Made by a program: the position numbers and the translations under genes. The notes beneath the pieces are model-generated. The model was not told where the DNA came from. It searched no databases and was given only the letters and a program-made list of their open reading frames with translations. From Cryobacterium glucosi (GTDB taxonomy: Bacteria > Actinomycetota > Actinomycetes > Actinomycetales > Microbacteriaceae): a stretch of 64,000 bases of DNA. Positions 17,954 to 26,714 of this stretch are shown piece after piece. The stretch is from positions 372,001 through 436,000 of the forward strand of contig NZ_SOFS01000019.1 of the NCBI RefSeq assembly GCF_004402235.1, written 5' to 3'. Numbering within the stretch: position 1 is the first letter of the stretch; every line of letters begins with the position of its first letter.

Positions 17954-19313
17954 TGATCGGCCTTTCTATGGGGAGTTCGAAGGCGCTGGGCCGCTGCCGG
18001 AGTGCGAGGGCGGACGCGAAGGCGATCGGGCCGAGCCTGCCGATGAACATGAGCAGCATCAGCACGACCTGCCCGCCGGGAGGAATGGCCGCGGTGATGC
18101 CGGTCGAGAGCCCCACGGTAGCAAAGGCAGAGATCACCTCGAAGAGCAGCGCGTCGAGGCTGAAATCGGTCAGGAGCATCAGGATGACGGTGGAGAAGGC
18201 GATCACGGCCACGGCGATCAGCACGATCGTGATGGCCTGGCGTTGCACCGAGCGGGCGAGTTGCTTGCCGAACACGGTGACCGTCCCTTCGCCGCGAATC
18301 TCCGCGACGAGGACGAAGAACAGGACGGCGAAGGTCGTGATCTTGATGCCGCCCGCGGTTCCGGCGGGGCCGCCGCCGATCAGCATGAGCACGTCGGTGC
18401 CGAGCAGGCTCGCCGAGTCCATCTGGCCCCAGTCGATGCTGTTGAAGCCCGCCGTGCGCGCCTGGACCGACTGGAAGAATCCGACCAGGATCTTGTCCGA
18501 CCAGCCCAACGGCCCGAGGGTCGACGGGTTCGACCACTCGACTGCTGTGAGGTACACGGCGCCTGCAACGAGGAGCACAACGGTGCCCGCGAGCACGAGC
18601 CGGGTGTTCATCACCCATTTCCGGGGCAGGCGCGGGTACCGGCGCAGCTGCACGAGCACGGGGAAGCCGAGACCGCCGAGGATGACCGCCGCGGCGAGCG
18701 GGAGGCAGACCCACGGGTCGGTCGCGTAGGAGATCATGTTGTCGCTGAACAGGGCGAACCCCGCGTTGTTGAACGAGGACACCGCGTGGAACAGCCCGAG
18801 CCAGAGCGCCCTCCCGAGCGGCTCGCCGTAGCCGAAGAGGAACCGCAGGCTCAGCACCACGGCGACGCAGAGCTCGATCAGCACGGATGTCCCCACGACG
18901 CCGAGCACCAGACCGCGCACGTCCTCGAGTCCGACGCTCTTGACCTCGGCAGCGGCAGTGATCCGGGAGCGGAGGCTCATCTTCCGCAGCACCGAGAGCC
19001 CGACGACGGACACGAACGTCATGATGCCGAGGCCGCCCACCTGGATCAGGAGCATGATCACGACCTGCCCGAAGGGCGTCCAGTGCGTCGCGGTGTCGAC
19101 GACGACGAGCCCGGTGACGCAGACCGCGCTCGTCGCGGTGAAGATCGCCTCGAGCAGGCTCGACCCACCGGGACCCACCCGCGCGATCGGCAGCATCAAC
19201 AGCGCTGTGCCGACGAGGACCGCCAGCGCGAAGGCCGCGACGCCGGCCTGGGCCGGGTGCGCCCGGAATCTCGGTGGCTGCGCGCGGCGGTGCGCGCTGG
19301 GAGAGTCTGGCAC
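17946..19313 (-). CDS. ktrB: Potassium transporter, KtrB/TrkH family
   Basis: An integral membrane K+ translocation subunit of 455 residues with four pore-loop repeats. The filter glycines are visible in TSAVCVTGLVV, SSFNNAGFALF, QARTAGFNSID and FATVGLSTGIT. Length fits KtrB. The start is a GTG with only a weak upstream GTGGG, so a slightly different start is possible. The gene overlaps ktrA, forming a two-gene operon divergent from the secreted protein gene. Confidence 0.9.
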   Translation of the reverse strand: MPDSPSAHRRAQPPRFRAHPAQAGVAAFALAVLVGTALLMLPIARVGPGGSSLLEAIFTATSAVCVTGLVVVDTATHWTPFGQVVIMLLIQVGGLGIMTFVSVVGLSVLRKMSLRSRITAAAEVKSVGLEDVRGLVLGVVGTSVLIELCVAVVLSLRFLFGYGEPLGRALWLGLFHAVSSFNNAGFALFSDNMISYATDPWVCLPLAAAVILGGLGFPVLVQLRRYPRLPRKWVMNTRLVLAGTVVLLVAGAVYLTAVEWSNPSTLGPLGWSDKILVGFFQSVQARTAGFNSIDWGQMDSASLLGTDVLMLIGGGPAGTAGGIKITTFAVLFFVLVAEIRGEGTVTVFGKQLARSVQRQAITIVLIAVAVIAFSTVILMLLTDFSLDALLFEVISAFATVGLSTGITAAIPPGGQVVLMLLMFIGRLGPIAFASALALRQRPSAFELPIERPIIG

Positions 19314-19417
19314 GAGCCCACTCTACGGATTCCAATCCGCCTCGACGAGGGCTCCGGACTACTTGTGCGGCCCGGGGAATACCCGAGGCCGGACCAGAAC
19401 TACGAAATGGAGCTCTC

Positions 19418-20059
19418 ATGAACACCATCACGAAGCGTCTCACCGCATTCGGAATCACCGGAGTCGCGGCATCCGCACTCATCGTCTGCGGCTTCGTCGC
19501 CCCGGCGCAGGCAGCGGAAACCGGTACGGTCTCCCCCTCGGGCAGTGACGGCAGCAGCCTGGCCAACACGGTCGACTTCGGCCTGCTGAACGACGCGCTG
19601 CGCGGCATCGACGCGAACGGGTCCGGCCTGAACGGGTCCGGCGCGAACGGAACCAGCACGGATGCCCTCGGCGGCGGAGTGCTGAACGCCCCGCTGGTTT
19701 CCGGCCCGGTCGTCTCGGGCAACTCCGTCGGCAACGGCGCCTCGATCGGCAACGGCACCTCCGTCCCGGTCGCGTCCGGCAACGACGTCCCGGTCGCCTC
19801 CGGCAACGACACGGCCGTCACTGCTCCGGTGACCGCCCCGGTCACGGCTCCCTTGACCGCTCCGCTCACCACCGACACGACCGCGCCCGTCACCGCTCCT
19901 GTCACCGCTCCGGCCGGCAACGGCACCTCGGCGTCGGTCGATGACATCGGTGCGAGCGTCAGCGACATCGTCGACGGTGCCCTCAGCGGCTCCGGCAGCA
20001 CCGGCGCCACGAACGGCACCGGCACCGGAATCGACCTCGGCGGCATCCTCGGCCGCTGA
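19418..20059 (+). CDS. Secreted Gly/Ser/Thr-rich protein with VTAP repeats
   Basis: A 213-residue protein without recognised domain. The N terminus has a clear Sec signal peptide (MNTITKRL, hydrophobic core, cleavage after AQA near residue 31). The mature part is low complexity: repeated NGSG/NGTS units, paired VPVASGND units and a run of VTAPVTAPVTAPLTAPLT-type repeats, ending LGGILGR. GGAG lies 5 nt before the ATG, which was preferred over an upstream in-frame start. It has no sorting signal or membrane anchor. It could be a small wall-associated or matrix protein. Confidence 0.75.
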   Translation: MNTITKRLTAFGITGVAASALIVCGFVAPAQAAETGTVSPSGSDGSSLANTVDFGLLNDALRGIDANGSGLNGSGANGTSTDALGGGVLNAPLVSGPVVSGNSVGNGASIGNGTSVPVASGNDVPVASGNDTAVTAPVTAPVTAPLTAPLTTDTTAPVTAPVTAPAGNGTSASVDDIGASVSDIVDGALSGSGSTGATNGTGTGIDLGGILGR

Positions 20060-20257
20060 CCCGGCCCGCACGACCGGCTGCACCGCAGCCTCCACCCGGA
20101 ACCGGGCGGCACGATCCCCTCGTGCCGCCCGGTTCCGGCGTCTGCCCGCACGCACCCGGGCACCGGGGTGCGGCGTGCTGTCCCCTTTAAGGTGGCTATC
20201 CGGCACGCTCTCTCATTCGCGATAATCTGGGTACACCGGCTAGGGGGAACGCTTAAG

Positions 20258-20815
20258 GTGAAAGTCACTGGGGGACCGCTCATTCGGGCGCACGCTCTGA
20301 GACCGCACGGCCGGTTGCTCCGGCAGTCCGGTCTGTCCGTGCTCGCCCTCGTCGCCCCGGTTTCCGCCGTGCTCTACTGGCTCACGATCCCGACAGATTC
20401 CTGGCGACCGGTTTTCGTCGGCCAGATCATCCTCGTCGCCATCTGCGTTCTCGCCGCGATCGCGTTCTTCCGCACCGTGATCTGGGTCGACAGGGACGGC
20501 GTCTCCGAACGCGGCTTCCTGGGCAGGGTCACGAGCTACGACAAGTCCGTGATCGGCACCATCGTGCTGCTCGACCTCTACGAAAGCGGCGCGCTCGACA
20601 CGCACCCGCAGCTGTTCATCACGGGACTCGACGGCCGGCTGCTGCTGCGGATGCGCGGCCAGTTCTATTCGCGCGGGGCGATGGAGCTGATCGTCGAACA
20701 GCTCGACGCGCCGATCGTGCGGGTCGCCGAACCGATGACGCTGCAGGACCTCAACCGGTCCCGGCCCGAGCTGCTCTACTGGTTCGAGCGCCGCTACACC
20801 TCCCACACAAGCTGA
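20258..20815 (+). CDS. Hypothetical membrane protein with PH-like cytoplasmic domain
   Basis: A protein of about 185 residues not assigned to a named family. Two hydrophobic segments (GLSVLALVAPVSAVLYWL and PVFVGQIILVAICVLAAIAF) precede a soluble part beginning FRTVIWVDRDGVSERGF, which resembles the beta-rich PH-like domains of small bacterial membrane proteins. The start is uncertain: the GTG at 20258 has AGGGGG about 10 nt upstream and was preferred; the open frame extends to 20168. It points toward, and ends 20 bp from, the 3' end of the HerA-like gene. Confidence 0.55.
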   Translation: MKVTGGPLIRAHALRPHGRLLRQSGLSVLALVAPVSAVLYWLTIPTDSWRPVFVGQIILVAICVLAAIAFFRTVIWVDRDGVSERGFLGRVTSYDKSVIGTIVLLDLYESGALDTHPQLFITGLDGRLLLRMRGQFYSRGAMELIVEQLDAPIVRVAEPMTLQDLNRSRPELLYWFERRYTSHTS

Positions 20816-20834
20816 GCGGATGCCGGGCGGCGGC

Positions 20835-22742
20835 TCAGCGCCGGCGGCGGGTTCCGAAGATGCCGGCAACGACCCCGGTCAGGATCGACTTCGTCACGGA
20901 CGACCCGAGCACCTCCTCGAGCACGCTCTTCTGCGGCTTCGCGCTCGTGCGGGTGCGCGCCGGGCCCGCGGTCTGCCGCATCAGCCGGTCGTATTCGGCC
21001 TGCGCCTTCCGGTCGGCCTGCTCCCCGGCCCGCGCATCCTTCGCCTCCTGCGCGGCGGCGACCTTGTCCGCCTTCTCGCGCTCCGCGGCCGCCTTCGCCG
21101 CATCGAGCGCCGCCTGCTCTGCCGCCTGCTGCTCGGCCGCGGCCCGGTTCGCCGCCTCGAGCTTGGTCGCGAGGATCTCCCGCGCCGATTCCCGGTCGAT
21201 CGCGGCGCCGTATGTCGCCAGGAGCGGCGAGGCCGCGACGGCCGACTCGATCGCGGCATCCGCAGTCGGAGACATCGACCCCTGCGGCGCGCGCAGTCGC
21301 GTCCAGGCCACGGGACTCGGGGCGCCCTTCTCGTTCATCACCGTCACGATCGCCTCGCCGGTTCCGAGCCCGGTGAGCACCTCTTCGAGGTCGTAACCGG
21401 AGTTCGGGAACGTCGAGACGGTCGCCCGCAACGCCTTGGCGTCGTCCGGGGTGAAGGCCCGCAGCTGGTGCTGCACACGGGAGCCGAGCTGGGCGAGCAC
21501 ATCGCCGGGCACGTCCTTGGGGGTCTGGGTGACGAAGAAGATGCCGACTCCCTTCGAGCGGATGAGCCGAACGGTCTGGGTGATCGACGCGAGGAAGTCC
21601 TTGGAGGCGTTCGCGAAGAGCAGGTGCGCCTCGTCGAAGAAGAACACGAGCTTGGGCTTGTCGAGGTCGCCGACCTCTGGCAGGTCGTTGTAGAGGTCGG
21701 CGAGGAGCCACATCAGGAACGTCGAGAAGAGCGCTGGCTGGTTCTGCACGCCGGGCACCTCGAGCAGGCTGATCACGCCGCGGCCGTCCGGCGCGGTGCG
21801 GAGGAACTCCCGGGTGTCGATCTCGGGCTCGCCGAAGAACACGTCGGCGCCCTGGTCGGCGAAGGTGATCAGCTCGCGGAGGATCACGCCGACGGTCGCC
21901 GGGGACAGTCCGCCGAGCCCGGCGAGCTCGGCTTTGCCTGCCGGGCTCGTCAGGAAGCTCAGGACCGCGCGCAGGTCGGTGAGGTCGAGCAGCGGCAGGC
22001 CGGCCTGGTCGGCGTAGTGGAAGACGAGGCCGAGGCTGGACTCCTGGGTGTCGTTGAGGCCGAGGACCTTGCTGAGGAGCAGCGGGCCGAACCCGGCGAC
22101 GGTCGCGCGCACCGGTACACCGCGGCCGGTGCCGCCGAGGGAGAAGTACTCGGTCGGGGCGGCCTGGCCGGCCCAGCCCTGCCCGATGCCGCGGGTGCGG
22201 GCGAGCAGCTTGTCGTTCGGCACGCCCGCGGTCGCGACCCCGGACAGGTCGCCCTTGATGTCGGCGGCGAACACGGGCACGCCGTGCGCGGAGAGCTGCT
22301 CGGCGAGCACCTGCAGGGTGCGGGTCTTGCCGGTTCCGGTGGCGCCGGCGACGAGGCCGTGCCGGTTGGTCATCGCGAGCGGGATCCGGATCGGCACGTC
22401 GGCGAGGGCGTCGCCGTTGACGAGGGCCCCCATCTCGAGCGCCGGCCCGCTGAAGGCGTAGCCGGCCCGGATCACGTCGACCTGGGCGGCCGTGAGCGGT
22501 GTTGCGTGTGCCGCGGGCGCCGCAGGTGCCGCGGGTGCCGCGGGTGCCGGCACCGGTGCCGCCGGGCCGGACCCGGTCTGGGCGGTCGCCGTCGCGGCAT
22601 CCGCCTGCTCCTGAACGGCCGCAGCCTGCACTCTCGCGAGGGCGGCTTCGGCGTCGGCCTGCGCCTGGCGGGCCGCGGCGACCGCGGCCTCGGCTGCGGC
22701 CTGGAGTTCGGACAGGTGATCGGCGGCGTCGCTCGGATTCAT
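20835..22742 (-). CDS. HerA-like ATPase, DUF853 family
   Basis: A 635-residue P-loop ATPase of the DUF853 (HerA/VirB4-like) group. The N-terminal 80 residues are an Ala-rich coiled coil plus a Pro/Ala linker. The core shows Walker A GATGTGKTRTLQ (near residue 134), FAADIKGDLSG, a Walker B KLVFFFDEAHLLF (near residue 370) and VTQTPKDVPGDVLAQLGSRV. A second Ala/Glu/Lys-rich coiled coil and a basic tail (GTRRRR) end the protein. The family is common in Actinobacteria but its cellular role is not established. A perfect palindromic repeat lies just upstream of the start. Confidence 0.85.
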   Translation of the reverse strand: MNPSDAADHLSELQAAAEAAVAAARQAQADAEAALARVQAAAVQEQADAATATAQTGSGPAAPVPAPAAPAAPAAPAAHATPLTAAQVDVIRAGYAFSGPALEMGALVNGDALADVPIRIPLAMTNRHGLVAGATGTGKTRTLQVLAEQLSAHGVPVFAADIKGDLSGVATAGVPNDKLLARTRGIGQGWAGQAAPTEYFSLGGTGRGVPVRATVAGFGPLLLSKVLGLNDTQESSLGLVFHYADQAGLPLLDLTDLRAVLSFLTSPAGKAELAGLGGLSPATVGVILRELITFADQGADVFFGEPEIDTREFLRTAPDGRGVISLLEVPGVQNQPALFSTFLMWLLADLYNDLPEVGDLDKPKLVFFFDEAHLLFANASKDFLASITQTVRLIRSKGVGIFFVTQTPKDVPGDVLAQLGSRVQHQLRAFTPDDAKALRATVSTFPNSGYDLEEVLTGLGTGEAIVTVMNEKGAPSPVAWTRLRAPQGSMSPTADAAIESAVAASPLLATYGAAIDRESAREILATKLEAANRAAAEQQAAEQAALDAAKAAAEREKADKVAAAQEAKDARAGEQADRKAQAEYDRLMRQTAGPARTRTSAKPQKSVLEEVLGSSVTKSILTGVVAGIFGTRRRR

Positions 22743-22787
22743 GGCGCGATCCTAGTCCCACACGCGATCCGTGCGCCAAAATCCCGG

Positions 22788-22850
22788 CCGCGAGAGCGCA
22801 CTTGTGGCCCTTAAACCTCGGGTTTAAGGGCCACAAGTGCGCTCTCGCGG
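22788..22850. repeat. Palindromic repeat family A, copy 2
   Basis: A perfect 30-bp inverted repeat (arm beginning CCGCGAGAGCGCACTTGTGG) with a 3-nt loop TCG, 45 bp upstream of the HerA-like gene. It matches copy 1 at 10312-10374 except for a T:A to G:C pair change made on both arms and two positions where copy 1 has decayed. Confidence 0.9.
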
Positions 22851-22906
22851 AACACACGCGCACGAAGGGCGGCGTGTCGGGGGGAGATAGGGCGGGGCGA
22901 GGCGGG

Positions 22907-23764
22907 TCAGGCGGGGTCTGCGGGGCGGGAGGTGAACACCCAGGAGTCGCCGGCGAGTTCGGGCCGGAGGCCGCGGGAGAAGGCCTCGGCGAACACGACG
23001 CGGGAGTCGGTGCGTTGCCGGGCCGCGGCATCCGGTGCGTCGTCGCGGAGTCGCTCGAAGTCAGGGTCGAGCCGCAGGGGTTCTGGGGCGGGCAGCCCGT
23101 CGCGGGTCGGTTCGGCGCTGCTCCACTGCGGCCGCGGGGAACCGGCGAGCGCCGCACGCACCCGACGCGAGTCGAGGCGCCAGCGCACCTCGAACCGGTC
23201 GCTGCGGTCGCTGCCGCTGATCGCGTCGTCGAGTCGCCCGTAGAAGTCGGGGTGGAAGTCGGTCACCTCTGCCCCGAGTTTCACGAGGTTGAAGTGCGCG
23301 TTGCGGCGGATCAGCGGGTCGAAGGTCCAGCGCATCTCGTCGACGCCGTGCTCGAGGCAGACCGCGCGCTGGAAGAGCTTGAGCGCGTAGCCGACCCCGC
23401 CGCCGCGCAGCCCGGGGGCGACGGCCGTCATGTGCGAGTGCAGGTGGATGCCGCCCGTCCAGCCGAGGAAGCCGAGTGCGGCCCCGACGAACGCGGGTGC
23501 AGCATCGGCGTCACTCGTGGCGACGAGCACCGTGTTACCGGCGTGGTCGAGGGCGCGCAGGAGAGAGGCGTCCGGGCTGCGTCCGGCACCCCAGGTGCGC
23601 TCGAAGAGCGCGACGACCGCGGGCAGGTCTTCGGGGCGCGCCGCACGCACGCTCACCGCGGCCGCGTCGGCCGCGGCCAGCGCGACCCGGTATGCGGCCA
23701 CGAGGGTCTCGGCGGAAGTTTCGGCGGAAGCATCGGGCGCACGGGGCGCCGGCGGAACGTTCAT
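22907..23764 (-). CDS. GNAT-family N-acetyltransferase (COG3375-like)
   Basis: A predicted acetyltransferase of 285 residues. The GNAT core starts SVRAARPEDLPAVVALFE; acetyl-CoA binding is indicated by GIHLHSHMTAVAPGLRGGGVGYALKLFQR, with the R-x-x-G-x-G/A motif as RGGGVG. The C-terminal half (MRWTFDPLIRRNAHFNLVKLGA) matches the COG3375 group, whose substrate is unknown. The ATG before NVPPAP was chosen; the frame upstream is Arg/Gly-rich and looks non-coding. Neighbours give no clear substrate. Confidence 0.8.
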   Translation of the reverse strand: MNVPPAPRAPDASAETSAETLVAAYRVALAAADAAAVSVRAARPEDLPAVVALFERTWGAGRSPDASLLRALDHAGNTVLVATSDADAAPAFVGAALGFLGWTGGIHLHSHMTAVAPGLRGGGVGYALKLFQRAVCLEHGVDEMRWTFDPLIRRNAHFNLVKLGAEVTDFHPDFYGRLDDAISGSDRSDRFEVRWRLDSRRVRAALAGSPRPQWSSAEPTRDGLPAPEPLRLDPDFERLRDDAPDAAARQRTDSRVVFAEAFSRGLRPELAGDSWVFTSRPADPA

Positions 23765-23836
23765 GCCTCGAGTAGACCACATCCGCGGCCGGCCCGACCC
23801 AGGGCGTCCGCCGCGACCGCGCTCCCACGCGTTCGA

Positions 23837-23862
23837 CACCCAAGAACTCCGTCGAATCGGTT
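23837..23862. repeat. Partial palindromic repeat family B (right arm only)
   Basis: The arm CCGTCGAATCGGTT at 23849-23862, together with the 12 bases before it, matches the right end of the family B element at 47639-47723 (20 of 26 positions). No matching left arm was found, so this is a truncated copy. It overlaps the stop codon of the FAD oxidoreductase gene. Confidence 0.55.
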
Positions 23863-25286
23863 CAGTGGCCTCGGCCCGAGACGCGATCGGCGATCGTCGC
23901 GAGCGGCGAGGTCGTCGTGCGGCGGCCGCCGTGCTCGGCGCGGTCCGCGATCCCGTACGCGCGATACAGCCCGGTCACCGCAAGCCAGCGCAGCGGCTCG
24001 GGCTCCCAGTTCCGCACCCGATGGTTGACCCAGGGCAGCTCACTCAGCGCGGCCGCAGCACCGGCCGCACCACCGGCCGCACCGCCCGGTGCGTTCCCGG
24101 CGGCCCGCGCGAGGATCAGCTCGGTCAGCGTGCGCCCGGCCAGGTTCGTGGTCGCGACCCCGGTTCCGACGTACCCGCCCGCCCAGGCGAGCCCGGTCGC
24201 CGGGTCGAGGCCGACCGTCGCGGCCCAGTCCCGAGGAACCCCGAGCACGCCGGACCAGGCGTGGTCGATCGTCACCCCTGTCGTCGCGGGGAAGAACCGG
24301 TTGAGGATGCCGCGCAGCGCGTCGACCGTGCCCGCAGGGGTGCGCCCGTCGGAGTCCGTCCGCGACCCGAACCGGTACGGCACCCCGCGGCCGCCGATCG
24401 CGATGCGGTCGTCGGCGGTGCGCTGGGCGTACATGTAGGCGTGCGCCATATCGCCGAGGGTCTCGCAAGCGTCCCAGCCGATGCTCTCCCAGACCGCCGG
24501 CGCGAGCGGCGACGTCGCGATCAGCGACGAGTTCATCGGCAGCCAGGCCCGGTGCAGGCCGCGCAGTCCCGCGGTGAAGCCTTCGGTCGCCCGCACGACG
24601 ACGTCGGCGGCGACGACCCCGCGCGCCGTGACCGCGCGGTGCGGCGTGATCTCGGTCACGGTGGTGTCCTCGTAGATCTCGACGCCGAGTGCCTCGACGA
24701 CCCCGGCGAGTCCGGCGGCGAGTTTCGCCGGGTGGATGCGAGCGCAGTGCGGGTGCCACATCGCTCCCGTGGCTCCGACGACGTTCACGCGAGCGGATGC
24801 CTCCGCAGCCGTCAGGAGCTCGACATCCGTTTCCGCCCACTCCTGTTCGGCCCGGGCGCTCGCCTCGAGCCGCCGCTGCTGGGGCACTTCGCACGCAACG
24901 GTGAACTCGCCGCCCTTGACGATGTCGGCGTCGATGCCCTCGGCGGCGGCGACCCGGATCACCTCGTCGACGGTGTCGTTCATCGCGGTCTGGAACCGGG
25001 CCGCGGAGTCCCGCCCGTGGGTGGCGACATACTGCTCGCGTCCTCCCGTGATCGAGTTCGTCAGCCAGCCGCCGTTCCGCCCGGAGGCCCCGTAACCGGC
25101 GAAACGCTGCTCGAGGATCACGATGCGCAGGCCGGGCGCCGCCTTCTTCAGGTAGTAGGCGGTCCAGAGTCCGGTGTAGCCGGCGCCGACGATGCAGACG
25201 TCGGCGCGGAGAGCACCGGGTAGCGGCGGACGCTGCGTCGGCCGGCCGAGCTGGTTCCACCAGAACGAGACCTCGCCGTTGATCAT
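23862..25286 (-). CDS. FAD-dependent oxidoreductase (DAO family)
   Basis: A 474-residue flavoprotein of the D-amino-acid oxidase/glycine oxidase superfamily, likely oxidising an amine or amino acid. The FAD-binding Rossmann motif is VCIVGAGYTGLWTAYYLKKA near residue 30, followed by EQRFAGYGASGRNGGWL, the arrangement seen in gamma-glutamylputrescine oxidase-like enzymes. The C-terminal block includes WAGGYVGTGVATTNLAGRTL. The ATG overlaps the stop of the upstream saccharopine-dehydrogenase-like gene (ATGA), so the two are coupled. An Ala/Gly-rich stretch near the C terminus is unusual. Substrate unknown. Confidence 0.85.
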   Translation of the reverse strand: MINGEVSFWWNQLGRPTQRPPLPGALRADVCIVGAGYTGLWTAYYLKKAAPGLRIVILEQRFAGYGASGRNGGWLTNSITGGREQYVATHGRDSAARFQTAMNDTVDEVIRVAAAEGIDADIVKGGEFTVACEVPQQRRLEASARAEQEWAETDVELLTAAEASARVNVVGATGAMWHPHCARIHPAKLAAGLAGVVEALGVEIYEDTTVTEITPHRAVTARGVVAADVVVRATEGFTAGLRGLHRAWLPMNSSLIATSPLAPAVWESIGWDACETLGDMAHAYMYAQRTADDRIAIGGRGVPYRFGSRTDSDGRTPAGTVDALRGILNRFFPATTGVTIDHAWSGVLGVPRDWAATVGLDPATGLAWAGGYVGTGVATTNLAGRTLTELILARAAGNAPGGAAGGAAGAAAALSELPWVNHRVRNWEPEPLRWLAVTGLYRAYGIADRAEHGGRRTTTSPLATIADRVSGRGH

Positions 25287-26584
25287 GCCGGGCCGGCCGC
25301 GGAAGCGGGCCGCACCAGCCGGTCTTCCATCCCCCAGGGCTCGCCATATCCACCGGATTCCTCGCTCGCGCTCATCAGGTCGAGGAACGGTTTCGCGTCG
25401 AACGCCTCGGGACCGAGCACACCGAGTCCGCTCCAGGCGCCGGTCGCGAGCAGTTCGAGGGCGATCACCGGGTTGAGGGCGGTCTGCCAGACCACGCACT
25501 GGGCGTCGTACTCGCGCATCGTCCACTCGTTGTCGCTCACGTGGTACAGGTACACCTCGCGCGGCTCCCCGTCGACCCCTGTGCCCGTGACCCAGACCCC
25601 GGCGCAGGTCTTCCCGGTCATCCGGGGTCCGATCGTGGCCGGGTCGGGCAGGCTCGCCGCGACGACGTCGCGGGGCGCGACCCACACGGGCCCGGACTCA
25701 CTGCGCACCCGCACCGGGGTCACGCTGTCGAGGCCGAGGCGGTGCAGGGTCTGCAACACGCCGATGAACTCCTCACCAAGCCCGTACTTGAAGGTGACCC
25801 GCTTCGCGTCGAGCCAGCGCGGCATCAGCAACACCTCTTCGTGCTCGACGTTCACGCACTCGACCGGGCCGATCCCCTCCGGGAAGTCGAAGATCTCCGG
25901 TTCGCTGAACGGCTGCGTCGTGAACCAGCCGCGGTCCTTCTCGAAGATCACCGGCGGGTTCAGGCACTCCTCGATCGTGGTCCAGATGCTGAACGAGGGC
26001 GCGAAGATCTCGGCACCGGACTCGTCGCGCACGACGAGATTGGCGCCGTCGCGGGTGCCGAGCTCGTCGATCTCGCTGAACAGGTGGTCTGCGGCGTACC
26101 GGGCGAACACGTCGGACAGCCCCGGCTCGACGCCCATCCCGACGAGGGCGAGCCGCCCGGCGGTCTCCCAGTCTGCGGCGAGCGCGAACTGGTCATCGCC
26201 GAGCTTGACGCCGGTCTCGTGGTACGGGTCGGTCGGGTGCGGTTCGGAAAGGCTCGCCGCCATGTCGAGGTAGTCGCAGCCTGCGGCGAGCGCCCCGGCG
26301 AACACGCTCGGCACGAACTTCGGCTCGACCGCGTTCATCACGTGCGTCGCGCCGTGTTCCCGAGCGACCGATGCGACGCGGTCCGGATCCCCCGCATCGA
26401 TCTGGGCCGCTGTGAACCGGGCCGCGCTCTCGTCACCGTACTTCGCTGCGACGGCGGCGATCGTCCGTTCCGCCCGGCCGATGTCGTAGTCACTCACGAT
26501 CACCCGCTCGAAGAACGACCGGCGGGCGATGATCTTCGCGAACGCGTCTCCGACGCCGCCCGCCCCGACAAGGAGGATTCTCAT
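25283..26584 (-). CDS. Saccharopine dehydrogenase-like NAD(P)-dependent oxidoreductase
   Basis: A 433-residue enzyme of the saccharopine/carboxynorspermidine dehydrogenase family. The N-terminal Rossmann fold begins MRILLVGAGGVGDAFAKIIA; HVMNAVEPKFVPSVFAGALAAGCDYLDMA and GMGVEPGLSDVFARYAADH are family blocks. The C terminus contains YDAQCVVWQTALNPVIALELL. It is translationally coupled to an FAD amine-oxidase-like gene. Together they suggest catabolism or interconversion of a lysine-, polyamine- or opine-type compound, which is inference. Confidence 0.85.
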   Translation of the reverse strand: MRILLVGAGGVGDAFAKIIARRSFFERVIVSDYDIGRAERTIAAVAAKYGDESAARFTAAQIDAGDPDRVASVAREHGATHVMNAVEPKFVPSVFAGALAAGCDYLDMAASLSEPHPTDPYHETGVKLGDDQFALAADWETAGRLALVGMGVEPGLSDVFARYAADHLFSEIDELGTRDGANLVVRDESGAEIFAPSFSIWTTIEECLNPPVIFEKDRGWFTTQPFSEPEIFDFPEGIGPVECVNVEHEEVLLMPRWLDAKRVTFKYGLGEEFIGVLQTLHRLGLDSVTPVRVRSESGPVWVAPRDVVAASLPDPATIGPRMTGKTCAGVWVTGTGVDGEPREVYLYHVSDNEWTMREYDAQCVVWQTALNPVIALELLATGAWSGLGVLGPEAFDAKPFLDLMSASEESGGYGEPWGMEDRLVRPASAAGPA

Positions 26585-26632
26585 TCGATGACGCTACCGC
26601 GCTCATCCGCCGTTGTCTGCCCCGCATCCCGA

Positions 26633-26714
26633 CCAATTCGACGGAATTTTCACCTCAAACGGCCCGAAACACCCGTCCCGGGTACACAAGCCTCACAAGG
26701 GGTGCCGAACCGGT
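26633..26714. repeat. Probable palindromic repeat family B, degraded copy
   Basis: The left arm CCAATTCGACGGAA is clear. The expected right arm is degraded (GTGCCGAACCGG, 8 of 12 matches) and lies within the last codons of the PAP2 gene. The 82-bp length and an internal CACCCGTCCC match the copy at 47639-47723. Confidence 0.45.

Noticed and set aside
16732-19313. Integrated element or prophage at tRNA-Ser
   Set aside because: No integrase, phage or mobilisation gene is present; neighbours are ordinary chromosomal genes.
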